Position numbers and translations under genes: made by a program. Positions 51,101 to 63,339 of a stretch of DNA of 64,000 bases are shown piece by piece; within the stretch, counting starts at the first letter, position 1, and the number at the start of each line of letters is the position of its first letter. The notes under the pieces are model-generated. The model did no database searches, was not told where the DNA came from, and worked only from the letters and a program-made list of their open reading frames with translations. Origin of the DNA: Lota lota (lineage: Eukaryota > Chordata > Actinopteri > Gadiformes > Lotidae); contig JACYXH010000396.1 of assembly GCA_026745465.1 (NCBI GenBank), positions 652,001-716,000 of the forward strand, in the 5' to 3' direction.

Positions 51101-51289
51101 ACCTGACACGTGTCAGACATGTGACATCTAAATGGCACTCAATATGGTTTGATATCAAGTGTTGAGCACCAAAACACACTGATGTGTTCTGTTAAATGAA
51201 AGTGATGAGTGAAATGGATGATGTCAGATGATAATGAAACAAAATAATAGTAATTATAAATGTCGCTAGCAGCATGCCACCTCATTGGC

Positions 51290-52250
51290 TGGTTTTAGAC
51301 TATGTTCAGGAGGTGGAGCGGGACTTGTAACCGGAAGGTTGCTAGTTCGATCCCCGGCTCCTCCTAGTTGAGTGTTGAGGTGTCCCTGAGCAAGACACCT
51401 AACACTATCTGCTCCAGACGAGCTGGCTGTCGCCTTGCATGGTTGACTCCGCCGTCGGTGTATGATTGGTCGTAAGTCGCATTCGATAGAATGAAGCTGA
51501 AGTTAGCTCCCGATTTACAGCTCCCGATTCAGAGCTAGTGATGTGCGACCAGGAAACGAGTCGATTTATCTGAACATGGTTTTTTAATGACAAACTGGTT
51601 ACCACTGGTACTGTGACATGTTTATTGATAAAAAACGTTGTATTTTTTATATATTCTGTGTTATGCCATTTATCCCCCAGTATAGGATTCAGTCTGGCCC
51701 AAATGTTTTTTCCAGCTCAGAACCGATGTAAAAAATTGCTCTACAGCCAGCTTTCCACGGGTTAAATCACCTGGGGCCACCCAAAACATGCCCGTTATAT
51801 GCTAAATAGGACATAGACATCTTACTATGCGGTTTAGAGCCTGGCCCAAATGTGTTTTCATGGTCTAATAGACAGCTCCTGAAAAATGACGGCTGACGCT
51901 CGGGTCTGGATGAGAAAGTTCACAGCATGATTTAAAGCCTGTATTCACTTTGGGCCGTCCATGTCAATGTTCACCCATATTGAACCCATTTGGGCCAGAC
52001 TGAATCCTATACTGGGGAATATATGGCATAACACAGAATAGATTACAAATTACAAATACATTGTTTTTGCTCAATAGACATGTCACAGTACAAGTGGAAA
52101 CCAGTTTGTCATTAAAAAACGATGTTCGGAAAAATCTACTCGTTTCCTGGTCGCACATCACTAGCTGCGAATAGGGAGCTGTGAATCAATAGCTAACTTC
52201 AACTTCGTTTCGATAGAAACGTCTGCTAAATGCCCTAAATGTAAGTGTAA
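51290..52250 (+). mobile_element. tRNA-derived SINE (V-SINE/UnaSINE-like), split by a later insertion
   Basis: The head (51301-51319, ttcaggaggtggagc) matches a Pol III A box, and ggttgctagttcgatcc (51338-51354) is a good B box. The body (tgtccctgagcaagacacct ... ggttgactccgccgtcggtg) is close to the copy at 60.3 kb. The 3' module resumes only at 52209 with ttcgatagaaacgtctgcta and ends in a taaatgtaagtgtaa (TGTAA-type) tail. Joined across the insertion, the junction matches the family's L2-type hairpin region. The SINE is therefore one copy interrupted by 51491-52208. Confidence 0.85.
51482..52217. mobile_element. Non-autonomous foldback element with ~215-bp terminal inverted repeats
   Basis: The element is 51491-52208 (718 bp), flanked by the 9-bp duplication ttcgataga (51482-51490 and 52209-52217). 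The ends read atgaagctgaagttagct and, inverted, acgaagttgaagttagct. The arms stay similar inward for about 215 bp: ctagtgatgtgcgaccagg, tgacaaactggt, ttctgtgttatgcca and ccagtataggattcagtctg each find an inverted partner at 51985-52200. The core (51710-51985) has no coding sequence. Long TIRs and a 9-bp duplication fit Mutator-like (MULE) elements. An 8-bp reading of the duplication would instead allow hAT. Confidence 0.85.
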
Positions 52251-52254
52251 AAGC

Positions 52255-55200
52255 TGAACATCCATTCTCACATGAGCCCAATGTTCAAAGCATCACAGCC
52301 ACACACTCAGAACTTCCCCTGAGGCACGACTTGACGGTGGTTGTTCACACCTAATGTGTGTTTTTCTCCTTCTATTTACTGGTCCTCGTGCGGTTGTAAA
52401 CGAGACTTTCATTTTCCACCCACCTTCTACAGGTAAGACTTGCAGATCACACAGCTAGTTGTACGAGAAGCTGACAATTCCATTGTATATTTATCGTAAG
52501 TTTCCATCTCAATAAAGATGCATGTCAATGTATCTGTATGTCCCTATTGATTCAAATAAACCAGGAATTTAGATAAATATATCCAGTCAACACAAACCAG
52601 ATCCAAACCGGTCACAATCTTGTTAAACTGAACGCTCCACTGATCACACCCTCAGTGGCCACTACTGGGCCACACCTTGAACCATACTGGAATAAAGACA
52701 ATATTCAGTATTTAAGCTCAACAGTAAAGCTTCGCGAGTTGAAAGTGTCTCTGCATTTTAGTAGTTCTGTTTCACTCATATACACTCATACATTTCACCC
52801 ATAATTCCCCTAAAACGTACATGAGCATCTTCAGCATGTGCTTTGCCTGTAGCTTTCTTAATATTTCCTTCTTAAATTAATGTTTCCCAGTAAACCAGTA
52901 AGTGCAGTAGCAGAACTTGAAGTATTTGCTGCCATATGCAGTACCGGTATATTCCTGGATGTTATAATAACGTCATCCTTTCCCACAACACATTGCTACT
53001 TTCCTTTTCAGTTCACTTACACACATCTGAAACATGCGTCTCACTCCTTCGTGTAACGTTGGCTAGGGCCTGGAAAGACCAATTTGCATTACAAATAGCA
53101 TTTATAAAAAAAGGATATAAACCACATTTCAAATCTTCTACAAGTGAAACTCAAAACCCACAAGCACTTGAAAACGTTAACTGTTGCCAGAATCTTTGAT
53201 ATGTATATTGACATGTTTCTGCAGGTTACACAGGTATCTTTATGGAATAAAATGTGGGATTTCTGTGCCAGTTTCTAATACCCAGAGGAACACAGAGAGC
53301 AGACACATCTGAATGCAGCCTGGAACTCTTGAAGCCAAGCCGTCTGGCACTTAAACCCTGAATGCTTTTCAAATATAGAAGAAAATAAAAAATATATGTT
53401 TGTCTGGGCAGTTGTTGCAGGCAGTATTGGTTAAAAAAACAAGAAAACCTCAGAGTCTCTGAATTTAGTAGTTTGTTGTGAAGCAAAGGATTTTGTTGTT
53501 GGCTGACACTTCTTTAATTCACTTAAAAATTTAAGAATACACTGTACAAACTGTAATTGGGGTTTATTAATATTAACTAAATAAATCATAGTAACCTATA
53601 CATAATAAAAAAATTACTGCAGTTTGGAATCACATTAAGCTGAATTCAACAAATTAGAATTATTCATTGTTTGCATTTTACTCGGTTTTGTTTGAATAAA
53701 ATATCGGCTATGAATCAATATAATTTTGTTGTATTTTATCAGGAAAGACAAAGATGCAGAAAATGATACATTTTACTAATTGGGAGGTCTTTGGGTGTAA
53801 TCACTCTACTATCCGCCCAAGGCATTTTGGACCACATGTACATCATCGTCTGCCACACTTTACCGGGGACAGCCGTTTTCTCAAAGGTATACCTGTTTAA
53901 GTATTCTCAGTTAACTAACAATTTATAACAAAGTTGCTGTAGCAGTTGCAAGTTACCAAACATGCCAACTTTATTGCGTTGTAAATCAAAGCCAAGCTAA
54001 CTGTACAGTGAATCGAAGTCAGTCTGCAAGGTCTTTGATTAGACTAAAATAGGGAAAGGACTGAAAAAGTGGTCGACAGAAGTGTCAGAATTGTATCCGA
54101 CTTTCCCAAGTATAATGATTTTCCGAATAGAATGCCCTTTTAAGATACCAGCTGAACTACGTAGACCAAATCTCAGCCCGAGCTTTTAGTACCGTCGTTG
54201 TGTACGATGTGCGTGTAATGAGCGATGTTGTATATGAAAAGCACCACACACCGTAGCGTTATACTATATGTATCCGGGAAGCCAACCCTCACTCAGATGA
54301 GGACATTAAATAAACCTGTTAAAAGCAGTATACTTTTGCACTATTTCCTCTCTTTTTTTAATGTGGCGTTATTTTCATCTAAAGTCTGTTATTGTGTTTT
54401 ATGCAAGCTCTGCCTGGTGCTGTGCTTATCCCAAATTCACCAAGGCTCAGTGTTAGTAGCCAGGCATTTTCATGTCATAGCCGCCGTATTGGACCGTGCA
54501 AGAATGACCGTTGTTCTGGATAAAAACCCTATAACGTTGACATTTCTCAACAGATTTCAATGAGTCATTTTTATATTCAAGGGTTTAGGATCTACGTGGT
54601 GCAGGGAAAACAACATTTTTGAAACGCCATTATGGCGGCGACGATGACGTATCGTAGCAACGGGCCGAAGCAGTTTCCTCTGTTGGAGTATGCTTGCAAA
54701 CAGTGGCCGCAGCCAATGCTGACAGATTACACTGAGCAGCTTTGTCAATGCTGGGTTGAGGTCAGTCAATTAGAGCAGGACTCTGAGCTGCCGGAGAGAG
54801 GCTTCGTTAGTCCGTCAAGAGGCGACTTCACATTTGACACCACATATTATGTTAGCATGTCATGCTCAGTATATCCAAATGCTAACATATATCAATGCAG
54901 GGAAAGATAAGACTGATTGGTTTATATGTCTCTGGGGGTAGGACTTACATGCATACCAAATTTATAATATTTGGTATGCACATTTAGTGAGTGTATCCCT
55001 TCAAAAAGTAACAATATTTGAAAAAAGTATTCTAAGTAAGTATTAAGGATTCTATGAGACCTTAAAAACGTTTCTGTCAACTTGCTGACGGGCGATCATG
55101 TCTTTAAACTGGTAACGAGTTACTTTTTGGCCATATGACATGATCCCCACCATGAAGCGTCCGGCCATAAAACCCTCCCCCCCCCCCACCATATTCTCAA

Positions 55201-56400
55201 AGTTCATAGGTTAATATCGGGAACTCACGTTGATTTCTCAGAAACGACTAGCTCTGGAAAGAAGGGAGTGGTCGGGGTCGAAAGAGGAGGGATCAAGGAT
55301 GACACCGACATATAAATTGCCCATGACACAGAATTATTTATAAATAGAGCTTGCGAGAAAGTGAAAGTGTCAAGTGTCCTGAATGCCATGAGGCTACGTT
55401 ACACGATATCTGCTTTTTCTCACAAAATAGAAAAATATAGAAGCCATTCTGCCAACCAAATTAGGCGCTGGGAATAATTGTAGAATGATGAGACCAAAAT
55501 AAATACCAGAAACAGCAATATTCACACAGAAAAAAGAAACCATAATAATTTTCCTTTATAAATGACTTGATGATTTCAACCACTGATAGTTGTTGTGTAT
55601 TTTGGTCTAGCATGACTCCCTTAGCGGGGGGACCCAAAGTGAATTATGGGTAACCTACCTACCTGTTGTCTATCTGTGAGACATGCTTCTATGTAACGTG
55701 CTGCAGTTCAGAATAAACGGTTAACGTTAAATCGGAGTCCGAGTTATCAGTGTTATACAGGCAACATGCAACAGTTGAAGATATAACAGTCTTCCTCAGG
55801 TGAAAGTAAAGAAGGGAACACACTTTTAGGCTTAAAAGACAAGTTATGATGAAACGTCAAATTATTTGGTATTACAGTTTTTCTTTTGTCAGGTTTACTC
55901 TTAGCCTCATTCCTTTTTGCATATGACATGTTTCAGTGTTGCTGCTATAAGCATACCCTTAAAGCAAAGGATCTACAAAGGTTTGATAAACTTTTATAAA
56001 TATTGTTGAACACCACAATTTTCATGATTTGCCATATTCTATGGATATAAATCTACTGTAATTGAGTCTTTCAGATGCTACTGGGTTATTTAAATGCAGC
56101 TCTGTACTTATGATCAAAGACCTCTTTGGTCCCTTATCTGTACCCATAAACCTCGTGTGTTTAGAGACCTGGATGTAGTGGCCTTACATCTGATGCATGG
56201 ATGTCTACAAGAGCAAGAGCAGGGGCAAAGCAGGGGCTGAGCGAATCAATGCGCTGGGTGCAACTCAATGTAATCTGATTTTACCCATTTTAAAAAGAAA
56301 AAAGAAAAAAAATGGATATATGTCGGTCAATGAGGATATTGTGGCGGTCCACTATGTATCGGAATCATGGCTAATAGTTATACACTAAGTGAATAATACT
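52255..56400. other. Gene-free DNA
   Basis: No exon was recognised. The short ORF at 54632-54910 (starting at atggcggcgacgatgacg) resembles nothing I know. 54170-54310 shares a repeat with 41.9 kb. 55.59-55.78 kb has a weak LTR look. Confidence 0.4.
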
Positions 56401-56428
56401 TTTTTCTTATTACCGTGGGGTTTGGCCT

Positions 56429-58380
56429 ATGGCATGGGAGTGTAAGATCTGCAAGTCCTTGTCGGCCACAAACAGGAAACTACTAATGCATGACAGACTA
56501 CAACACGCAGCATTTGGTCGTGGGCAATCCCAGCCATGTCTATATAACAGTTGCCCTTGCACATTTAAAACACAGTGTCCCTTCACACACATCTGTCCAG
56601 ATACAATAAAGCTGAAGAAAGTCTGTAGACTTTCTTCAGTCTTCAGTCTTTCTTCAGTCAGGAATCATCTCTGCTTTTAAGTGATTGATTTGCAATGATT
56701 GTTCTACAGAGAAAGACTACTTTCAGCATATTAGACATCATCTGAAAAGCCTCGAAACTGGCAACTTCCAAAATGTGATGTATGTAAGATGGCTGTTCGT
56801 TACTGTGGCAACACCAAAAATGTGTTTAAACATATCAAAAACCATGATAAAGATAACTCTGAGCTGCAACAGAAAAGTAGGGAGGAGGGAAATGCCTCAG
56901 ACAGACCCCTGACACAGAGTTCACTGGCAGGAGTTTTAAAACTGGACCTGTTTTTGCAAGGGTCAGTGTTAATTCAAAACTTCCTTTCAGCGAGCAGAAT
57001 GGGACTGCATTCTGCTCCAACAGAAGAAAGCAAGAAAGAACCTTAAATCATTACATAATTAACATGTAATATCTCATCTGGTATGTAAATAAGGCAGTAA
57101 CGTCTGTTTTACTCCAATCAAAAACATATTCTCAATCAGTTGTCCCCATAGTAGTTTGGTGGTAGCAGTTGTACTGTGTAGAGGTGGCAGGATATGTACA
57201 TAGATGTATGTAGTAGTGCTATATTTTTTGTTTGTTCTCCACAAATAATTGTGTGCACGTTGTTTATTCCAAAAATATTTTGTTCATGTTGGCACATTTA
57301 ATTAACAATAATAAAAACAACATTTTTCTTATTTTCCTTTTAAAAACGGTCCTGTGTTTTAACATGCATTTGATTAAGTTATTAACAGTGGCAAGCAAAT
57401 TGCTTGCTACATACATGCTTCAGTTGGGAATCAAACCCGGGTCTCACTGGTGGTAGGTAGAAATTATATTCTACCACTCACCTTATAATGATTGCTAACC
57501 TTTGGCAAATAAACCTGTGGTCATGAAAATATATTCAGATTCAGCCTTTTGATGATGCACTTACCTCATAAACCATGACACACTGCTCTCCCTTGCATGA
57601 AAATACCTAAGGCACTTTTAACAATAAAAAGTATCGGTATCGATATCGGCGATTCTGGCCATGTATTACTTGGTATCAGATTGAAACCAAATTGTGCAGT
57701 ATCGCCCACCCCTAGAAGACCCCTGAGTGGTTTTCAGAAAAAACATTCTGATTTACCAGAGGCCAGTGATGCTGAGGGCACTAGTTTAGATTGTGATCAT
57801 ACTAAGTTCTTCAAAGAATTTGCTTACTTCTGCTGAAGCTAGAAAACATATATAATGCCACATTGAAGTCCATTGATGCCTTGGTTGAAGACCTTCAGTT
57901 AATTTCATCTTCAGCATCTGTTGTAGTTGTTAGAAACATACTTGATTCAACATTGAAGTTTTATAAATGCATTGTTGACTAGGCTGACTGACTTGACAGA
58001 ACAGTTGTGCAACTTCCATCCCGTAAATTGCCGTACAGCACTTCGAGCAGGTGGTTCGCTTTCAAGAGAAGAAGGTATTTTAAGAAGCATTTCCAGTGTG
58101 TTCATCCTGTTTAATATATTATTGAGTCTCAAAAGAACAATACCTTTGATATGTGCCCATTCTCAAGACTTTGCTAAATAAAGTCTTGAAGAATAAAGAC
58201 ATTGCAGAGGGAATCTTACCCAGATATTCAAACAGTACTGGATATATTAAGTACATTTTTCTAGCAAAATTACTTCTATGCTGGAGAAGAAACAATACTA
58301 TAATCCTTCATGGTTGACGACTTTAAGGTGTGTAGCCCACTAGGAACTTCGGAAGACTGCATCTTATGCAGAGACACCAT
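56429..58380 (+). pseudogene. Zinc-finger-family part of a composite pseudogene
   Basis: Blocks of the same teleost family as the 8.9-10.6 kb copy, on the plus strand. A C2H2-like finger WECKICKSLSATNRKLLMHD...H is followed by CLYNSCPCTFKT (56429-56580), then STEKDYFQHIRHHLKSLE (56700-56765) and CKMAVRYCGNTKNVFKHIKN (56780-56850). Next come a linker (SGFQKKHSDLPEASD, 57720-57790), a helical block LKLENIYNATLKSIDALVED...RNILDSTLKF (57835-57979), and MVDDFKVCSPLGTS (58310-58352), which I recall as a conserved DDF-x-NPLGT motif. The blocks lie in different frames with stops between them. A hAT-like terminal fragment sits at 57620-57713. No full-length product is possible. Confidence 0.6.
57620..57713. 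mobile_element. End fragment of a hAT-like DNA transposon
   Basis: gtatcggtatcgatatcggc ... ttggtatcagattg ... gtatcgcccacccctag. Read inverted, the terminus is ctaggggtgggcgatac, the familiar fish hAT end (cAGGGGTGGGCGATA). Only one end is present. Confidence 0.6.
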
Positions 58381-58853
58381 TATTCTGGTTAGGCGAAGTA
58401 CCACAGAACGATGTCAGCCATGGCCAAAGCAGTTCCCCATGCCACAGTTTGCATACAAAACTGAGATGTACCTTGAAAGAGCCACTGAAGACTACAAGAA
58501 GAATGGAACACTTCTGACTACCTCAAAGGTCAAGGCAGACATACTTGAGAAGCTGGCTGAAATGATGTATACATATATAGCCTGTCCATCAAGTGCATAA
58601 TTTATGTTGCTGAGGCACTTGTCAATAAATATCCATGTCTCATGGAACCCGGCTCCTTCTCAGGAGCTACTATGGCTGGAAAGAAAATCAAATACAGGAT
58701 GGCCAATTACCGCACAAAACTCAGAGGCTACGGTGTTCCTGAGGTGATTTGCAATGCACTGAAACGCAAAAGCCCTGCGGACCAGAAGTCTGCAAAGTGG
58801 AAAAAAGCCTCGAAAGGCAGAGGTTAACTACCTCCCCACTAACCCGGGAGGAG

Positions 58854-59362
58854 AGGATTCTGACGTCTCGCCCTGCTCCTTAAGTTATGTTTATTTGTTT
58901 CATTCATTCTGTCATCGCTTCCTGTTACTTCATATTACTCACATCTCCTCTCGTTTCAGATACTTCACTCCCTACCCATGTGTTTCCCGCCTGTGAATGT
59001 CCTCCCTCACCTTGATTGTTTTCACCTGTCCCTCATCATCGTTCCCCTCCTAATGTATTTAGTCAGCGTGTCCCCCCCCCCCCCCCCCCCCCTTCCTCTG
59101 TGCCAGTTAATCTTAGTACCTTTGTGTCTAGCGTCCCAGCATTTACTTCTTCGTGATCTCCTGGAAAACCTCTCGACTGTATCCGCACCCCTCGACTCTG
59201 CTTTTGCCTAACGTTTCTGTACCTCTGCCTCGGTTGCTTACGGCCTACCCATGCACCGAACCATTTGCTTCCAGTAACGACTACTCTTTTGATTCTACCT
59301 GCCTGTTGCATTGGGTCGTGCTTTTGAGGCACCAACGCCTGTTGGCACCAACATTACAAGGA
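58854..59362 (+). mobile_element. Solo LTR (Ty3/gypsy-type) inside an exon of the pseudogene
   Basis: The LTR is 58859-59357 (499 bp), flanked by aggat on both sides (58854-58858, 59358-59362). It is related to the minus-strand remnant at 25.75-26.26 kb. It lies between the pseudogene blocks EVNYLP...GED and the piece before FAHRRN. It carries no internal region and is an old solo-LTR fossil. Confidence 0.75.
59072..59092. repeat. Poly-C homopolymer
   Basis: A run of about 20 C within the solo LTR. Confidence 0.9.
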
Positions 59363-60237
59363 TGAAGAAAATTGAGAACAAGAGAGGATTCAGTTGCTTA
59401 CTGAAAGTAAAGAAAAGGGACAGCAACAAATTGATAAAAGAAAATATGGCCAAAACATTTGCACACAGAAGAAACAAAATCATCAACCTATCACCCAACA
59501 TAGAGGATATCTGAGCCAGATGGCCCGCTCTGTTTGAGGCATCTCACGTGAGTTACAAGTGCATGCTAATTAGAAATATTCCTAGTCCATTGGGAATGAT
59601 AGCACTGGTGATTTTGCATATTGAACTACCAACATTGAAGATTGTTGTATGTTAGCCAAAACATTATATTAACATGCTGTACACTCATGCTGATTTAACC
59701 CAGAAGTTAAACAATCAGCAAACATATAAAACATAAACATTAAAATGATCAGTATTCGGTTCATTCTTGCTTTAAAAAATGTTGTAAGAACAATATTTAC
59801 ACATAAAGTTCATGTTCAGGCTGGATGAATACACTCCAAGGCTTCTGAACCTCTTCCACTCCAAGGGCAGAACGATGGGGTTGAGGTTGAAGGCTATTCT
59901 ACTCAAGGTATCCTTAAATAAGTATTATGTTCGCTAATATTTTATTCTAGGGATTTTGTAATCAAACAGGAATTGGAATATCATTAGCTTATTTAAATCT
60001 ACAAAAGGTTAGGTTAGCCTATGATTCTCTCTACAATAACAGTTTGAAATAATTGCATAGCTTTTTTAAATAAATTGTACACACTAAGCTAAGCCACTTT
60101 ATTAGCTACATAATTATTCAACTTTATAATGTTCCGTTTTTGTTGACGTGTTCAGAAATGTGTACATTCAAATATCTTTATAATTTAGGTCACAATTAAA
60201 AGGTACTGAGCTGCATTATACTGAAGGGTGTTTCTAA

Positions 60238-60470
60238 TTTACATAAACATTTAGCAGACGCTTTTATCCAAAGCGACTAACAACCATTAATAACACACAC
60301 CGACGGCGGAGTCAACCATGCAAGGCGACAGACAGCTCGTCGGGAGCAGTTAGGGTTAGGTGTCTTGCTCAGGGACACCTCAACACTCAGCTAGAAGGAG
60401 CCGTGGATCAAACTGGCAACCTTCTGGTTACAAGTCAACCCGCTCTACCTCCTGAGCTAAGCCCACCTAA
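60238..60470 (-). mobile_element. tRNA-derived SINE, minus strand, nearly complete
   Basis: On the minus strand it shows an A box (tagctcaggaggtagag, from 60443-60459), a B box (ggttgccagtttgatcc, from 60405-60421), a body with gtgtccctgagcaagacacc and gttgactccgccgtcggtg, and the 3' hairpin gtcgctttggataaaagcg (GGATA loop) followed by tctgctaaatgtttatgtaa. It is about 90% like the 51.3-kb copy by eye. It is a V-SINE/UnaSINE-type element presumably mobilised by an L2-clade LINE. Confidence 0.9.
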
Positions 60471-60479
60471 TTATACTCT

Positions 60480-61225
60480 ATATTTATATATATATGTCTG
60501 GGTCTGAATATTAGAAACACCTCTGAATATAGGGTAGGCCAGTACAATATCTTCAATAGTTAATGACCTCAATGCCAAAACATATACTTTCCAACACTTG
60601 ACTGAGTGAGTAAGACTGAGTCAACAAAAACTGGACATTATAGCCATCAGAAAAATTGGAACAACAATTGCATTAGATTGTGCAGGTGCATGGATTTAAA
60701 GCCACAGGTTTGAGACTTGCCAAGTAGTGCTTTGACATTACAGATTCTGTTTCACGTTTCTTTTTTTTACACCAAAACCCTCAACCTGCAATGGTTATGA
60801 GATTAAAAGCCATTTTAATTGCTGCTGTGCAGCTGTGGTCATCCACAAATAATGTGCTACATATATGTTTTACATTAAGAACTTTGCTCTAAGAACCTTT
60901 TGGGTAATAAGTTATGCATTCTCAAGAGTTCGATTTTCAGGTTGATACCACTCCCACGTCTATACTAGAAATATGAAGCTACCTTAAGACAGAGCCAGAC
61001 AAGCTAACAGTAAATGTAAAGCTCCAACTTTAACATAACAGCAAGGTGTAAAATGTTGTGGTTTAATGGAAGTTTATGTGCTATGCACTATTTCTTTGCT
61101 GGGATCATTGACTTCCTGGAATCACAGCTGGTTCTTTGGAAACCTCAGTGTTGACAGGAAGTGTTTAATATTTCAGTGGATGATTTTACACCATAAACGT
61201 GAATAATGTTTATTTTTGTCATTTC
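60480..61225. other. Intronic or intergenic part of the pseudogene, nothing recognised
   Basis: AT-rich sequence between the pseudogene blocks at 59.9 and 61.2 kb. No other feature was seen. Confidence 0.4.
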
Positions 61226-62450
61226 AGGCTCCAAGCAATCCAAACATCAACATGACCCCAGAGATGTTGTCATTTTATGTTTGATGGTGTACCTTGGGGA
61301 ATGTACAGATAGCGCTCAAAAGAGTATCATGTTAGTTGAACTACATTAAAATATAAAGGTGATCTCGCTCTCATCGCTCCCATCTGTTCTGTCTTGGGAA
61401 GGTAAAATCACAAAATACAGTCAAAACAATATTTCTCCTAGTAATTCTTGGCAAGCTACAGAGTTTACTAAGTTTGATGAGTCATGCATGTAATCATTGT
61501 TCTCTCTGTAAGTGTGTTAAGTTTTTGCTCGCCTTCTTAATCTGATTTTACCAACAGGCAGAATGTAAAAGCTATAAGTAGTTTACTTATTCTCTTTCTC
61601 CCAAGAAAAGCATTACTTCTGTCTTTTTTTTTTTTACATATCTATAATTGGGCTCTCAAAGTTCCTTACTAAGAGTGCTGAGATACACTTTTACAGAGAG
61701 CAACTTCTAAAATAAGCAAAGGAGCTGAGTTGATCCAGTTGCTTTGGCTGTCTTCAAGCTTCAGGAATGAGCTTACAGTGCCATATATATATTGGTTGAC
61801 AGGTTAGTGAATGTAGAATAAGATATTTATCAACAAACAAGTACCAGGAATAAATTAATTTATGAAGCAATAGATTGATTTAATTAAACAAAATCATCTC
61901 TGGCATCGTTGAATTGTTTGGATTTATTGGTGAGCTGATTGGATGCTTTTTAACTTACCTGGCATGAAACTACTCTTTTGCAAATGCATTGTCTCAGATT
62001 TGTATAAAATACTGACGTAAATGGGGTGCATTACTTGCAACAGCTATGACAGCCCCAGGTTTTCTTGTCCAAATGGTTGGATTCAATTTGGGAGATATTA
62101 CATTAGTACCTTCTCCTTTGGCTGTACAGTCTGAAATACACTATGTCATTACTTTTACAGGATGTGTGTGTCGGACCTTGCTGTGCAAGGGATTACAAAT
62201 CTGCTGCATCAAGACATCAGAGGGTCCCGACCACCTGAGTGTTGTGTTGAAGGCTATAAAGGTTTTGACTGATCTTGATAACTTTCTAAAGGCTTGCTCT
62301 TTGCTCCTGGGGTTGGCATATGCTCTGAATGTTGCCTATCCCAAGGAACTCAAGTACACCTTTGAGGTGATCCAGAAACTGCTCCTTGAGCTGGAATGTT
62401 CTAAGCTGTCCCCCAAAGTGAACACAATCAAAAATAAGATACTGCCTTAA

Positions 62451-63335
62451 GAAAATGTTGTTGACGGTTGTTCCATAACTGCTTCATGTTGGATTTAAGA
62501 TGTTTTTTAGCTCCAGATCTTGCTGAGCATGTCAATGTTTTGTTGTATTGTTTTATTGTTGTATTGTAGTGTAGTATATTGGCATTTTGCACAAATGTTG
62601 GATAAACATGTTCCTTAGACATGTCATTTAGAAGAAAACTGGTGATCCCACAGTTTTCTGATGAGTGATGAGTGTTTAGATTTTGTTTTGTTTTGCGGTT
62701 CTTTTTTCTGAACTTATTTCAGATTTCTTCTGTAAGGAGATGACAGAAGTGACTTAAATGGTTCCGGACTTGATCTTTACCTTAAATACTGCTCGGTAAT
62801 TTGTCTACTGATTGGTAATGGTGTAGCCAGCTAAATGTATTCTATCGTTAGTTTGGAAGTTATTGTTGCAACCTTTGAAAATTGCAACTGAAAATCAATG
62901 GTTGCTCACTGATTGGTTTTGTTTCCAATGTCTGAGTCATCAAACTTTGATGAATGGGTGGGGCACCAGTGCCCCTCTGGCTCCACCAGGCCTAGTGAGT
63001 GTGAACTGGAGGCAATATTGAGGTTTCTCCCAGTTTTCATGGTGACAAAATACATCCCATTTATCTGTTGCTCAAATAAACGTTTCTTCTGTCGACACAA
63101 CTTAAGTAAACTGTGGCACCAATAAGGCATGATATTGGGTGGTTTAGACATAGTGACATACTGTAGCAACATTTAGACATAGCAACAAAGTGACATTCAA
63201 TATTATTGAATAGAGTTAAAGTCCTGTGATACCTTGAATTTAAACAGTTATTTTAGGTACAGATAAATATGAATAGCAGTGTAAATGTATTGAACTAAGA
63301 AACAATGTGTTCGAATATGAGTATAGTTTATTTTA
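62451..63335. other. Downstream of the pseudogene
   Basis: Possible former 3' UTR. An aataaa lies at 63075-63080. No other gene was seen. Confidence 0.35.
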
Positions 63336-63339
63336 TTTT

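Larger units (their letters stand above)
58350..62450 (+). pseudogene. SAMD3-like-family part of a composite pseudogene, LTR-interrupted
   Basis: Blocks match the teleost family annotated as sterile alpha motif domain-containing protein 3-like (from memory). They are CQPWPKQFPMPQFAYKTEMY, GTLLTTSKVKADILEKLAEM (58410-58580), AEALVNKYPCLMEPGSFSG and YRMANYRTKLRGYGVPEVI (58608-58770), a shifted frame KKPRKAEVNYLP (about 58805-58840), then after the inserted LTR IKENMAKTFAHRRNKIINLS (about 59430-59500) and ARWPALFEASH ending at a gtgagt donor (59548). Later pieces are LDEYTPRLLNLFHSKG (59820-59907, ag/gt bounded), RDVVILCLMVYLGECT (from the acceptor at 61227) and the last block ACSLLLGLAYALNVAYPKEL...LSPKVNTIKNKIL (to the stop at 62450). 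An in-frame stop at 59512-59514, several frame changes and a missing small exon mark it as a pseudogene. Retained introns show it is not a processed copy in this part. Confidence 0.7.

Noticed and set aside
50131-51165. Open frame of 344 codons (and a 321-codon companion), repeated PPSLVPVCLL/GPCLSPPPS
   Set aside because: Pure translation of the 28-bp pyrimidine minisatellite. All frames stay open because of repeat structure and low stop content.
54632-54910. 92-codon frame starting atggcggcgacgatgacg as a host exon
   Set aside because: A plausible start context but no recognisable domain, and no splice or conservation evidence from sequence alone.
55591-55775. Possible solo LTR (tgttgtgtatttt ... 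ataaacggttaac ... caggcaaca)
   Set aside because: TG...CA ends and an aataaa are suggestive, but no target duplication or second copy is present in the window.
60400-60470. Functional tRNA gene (A and B boxes present)
   Set aside because: The boxes belong to a SINE head. There is no cloverleaf-compatible 3' half, and the sequence continues into the SINE body and L2-type tail.
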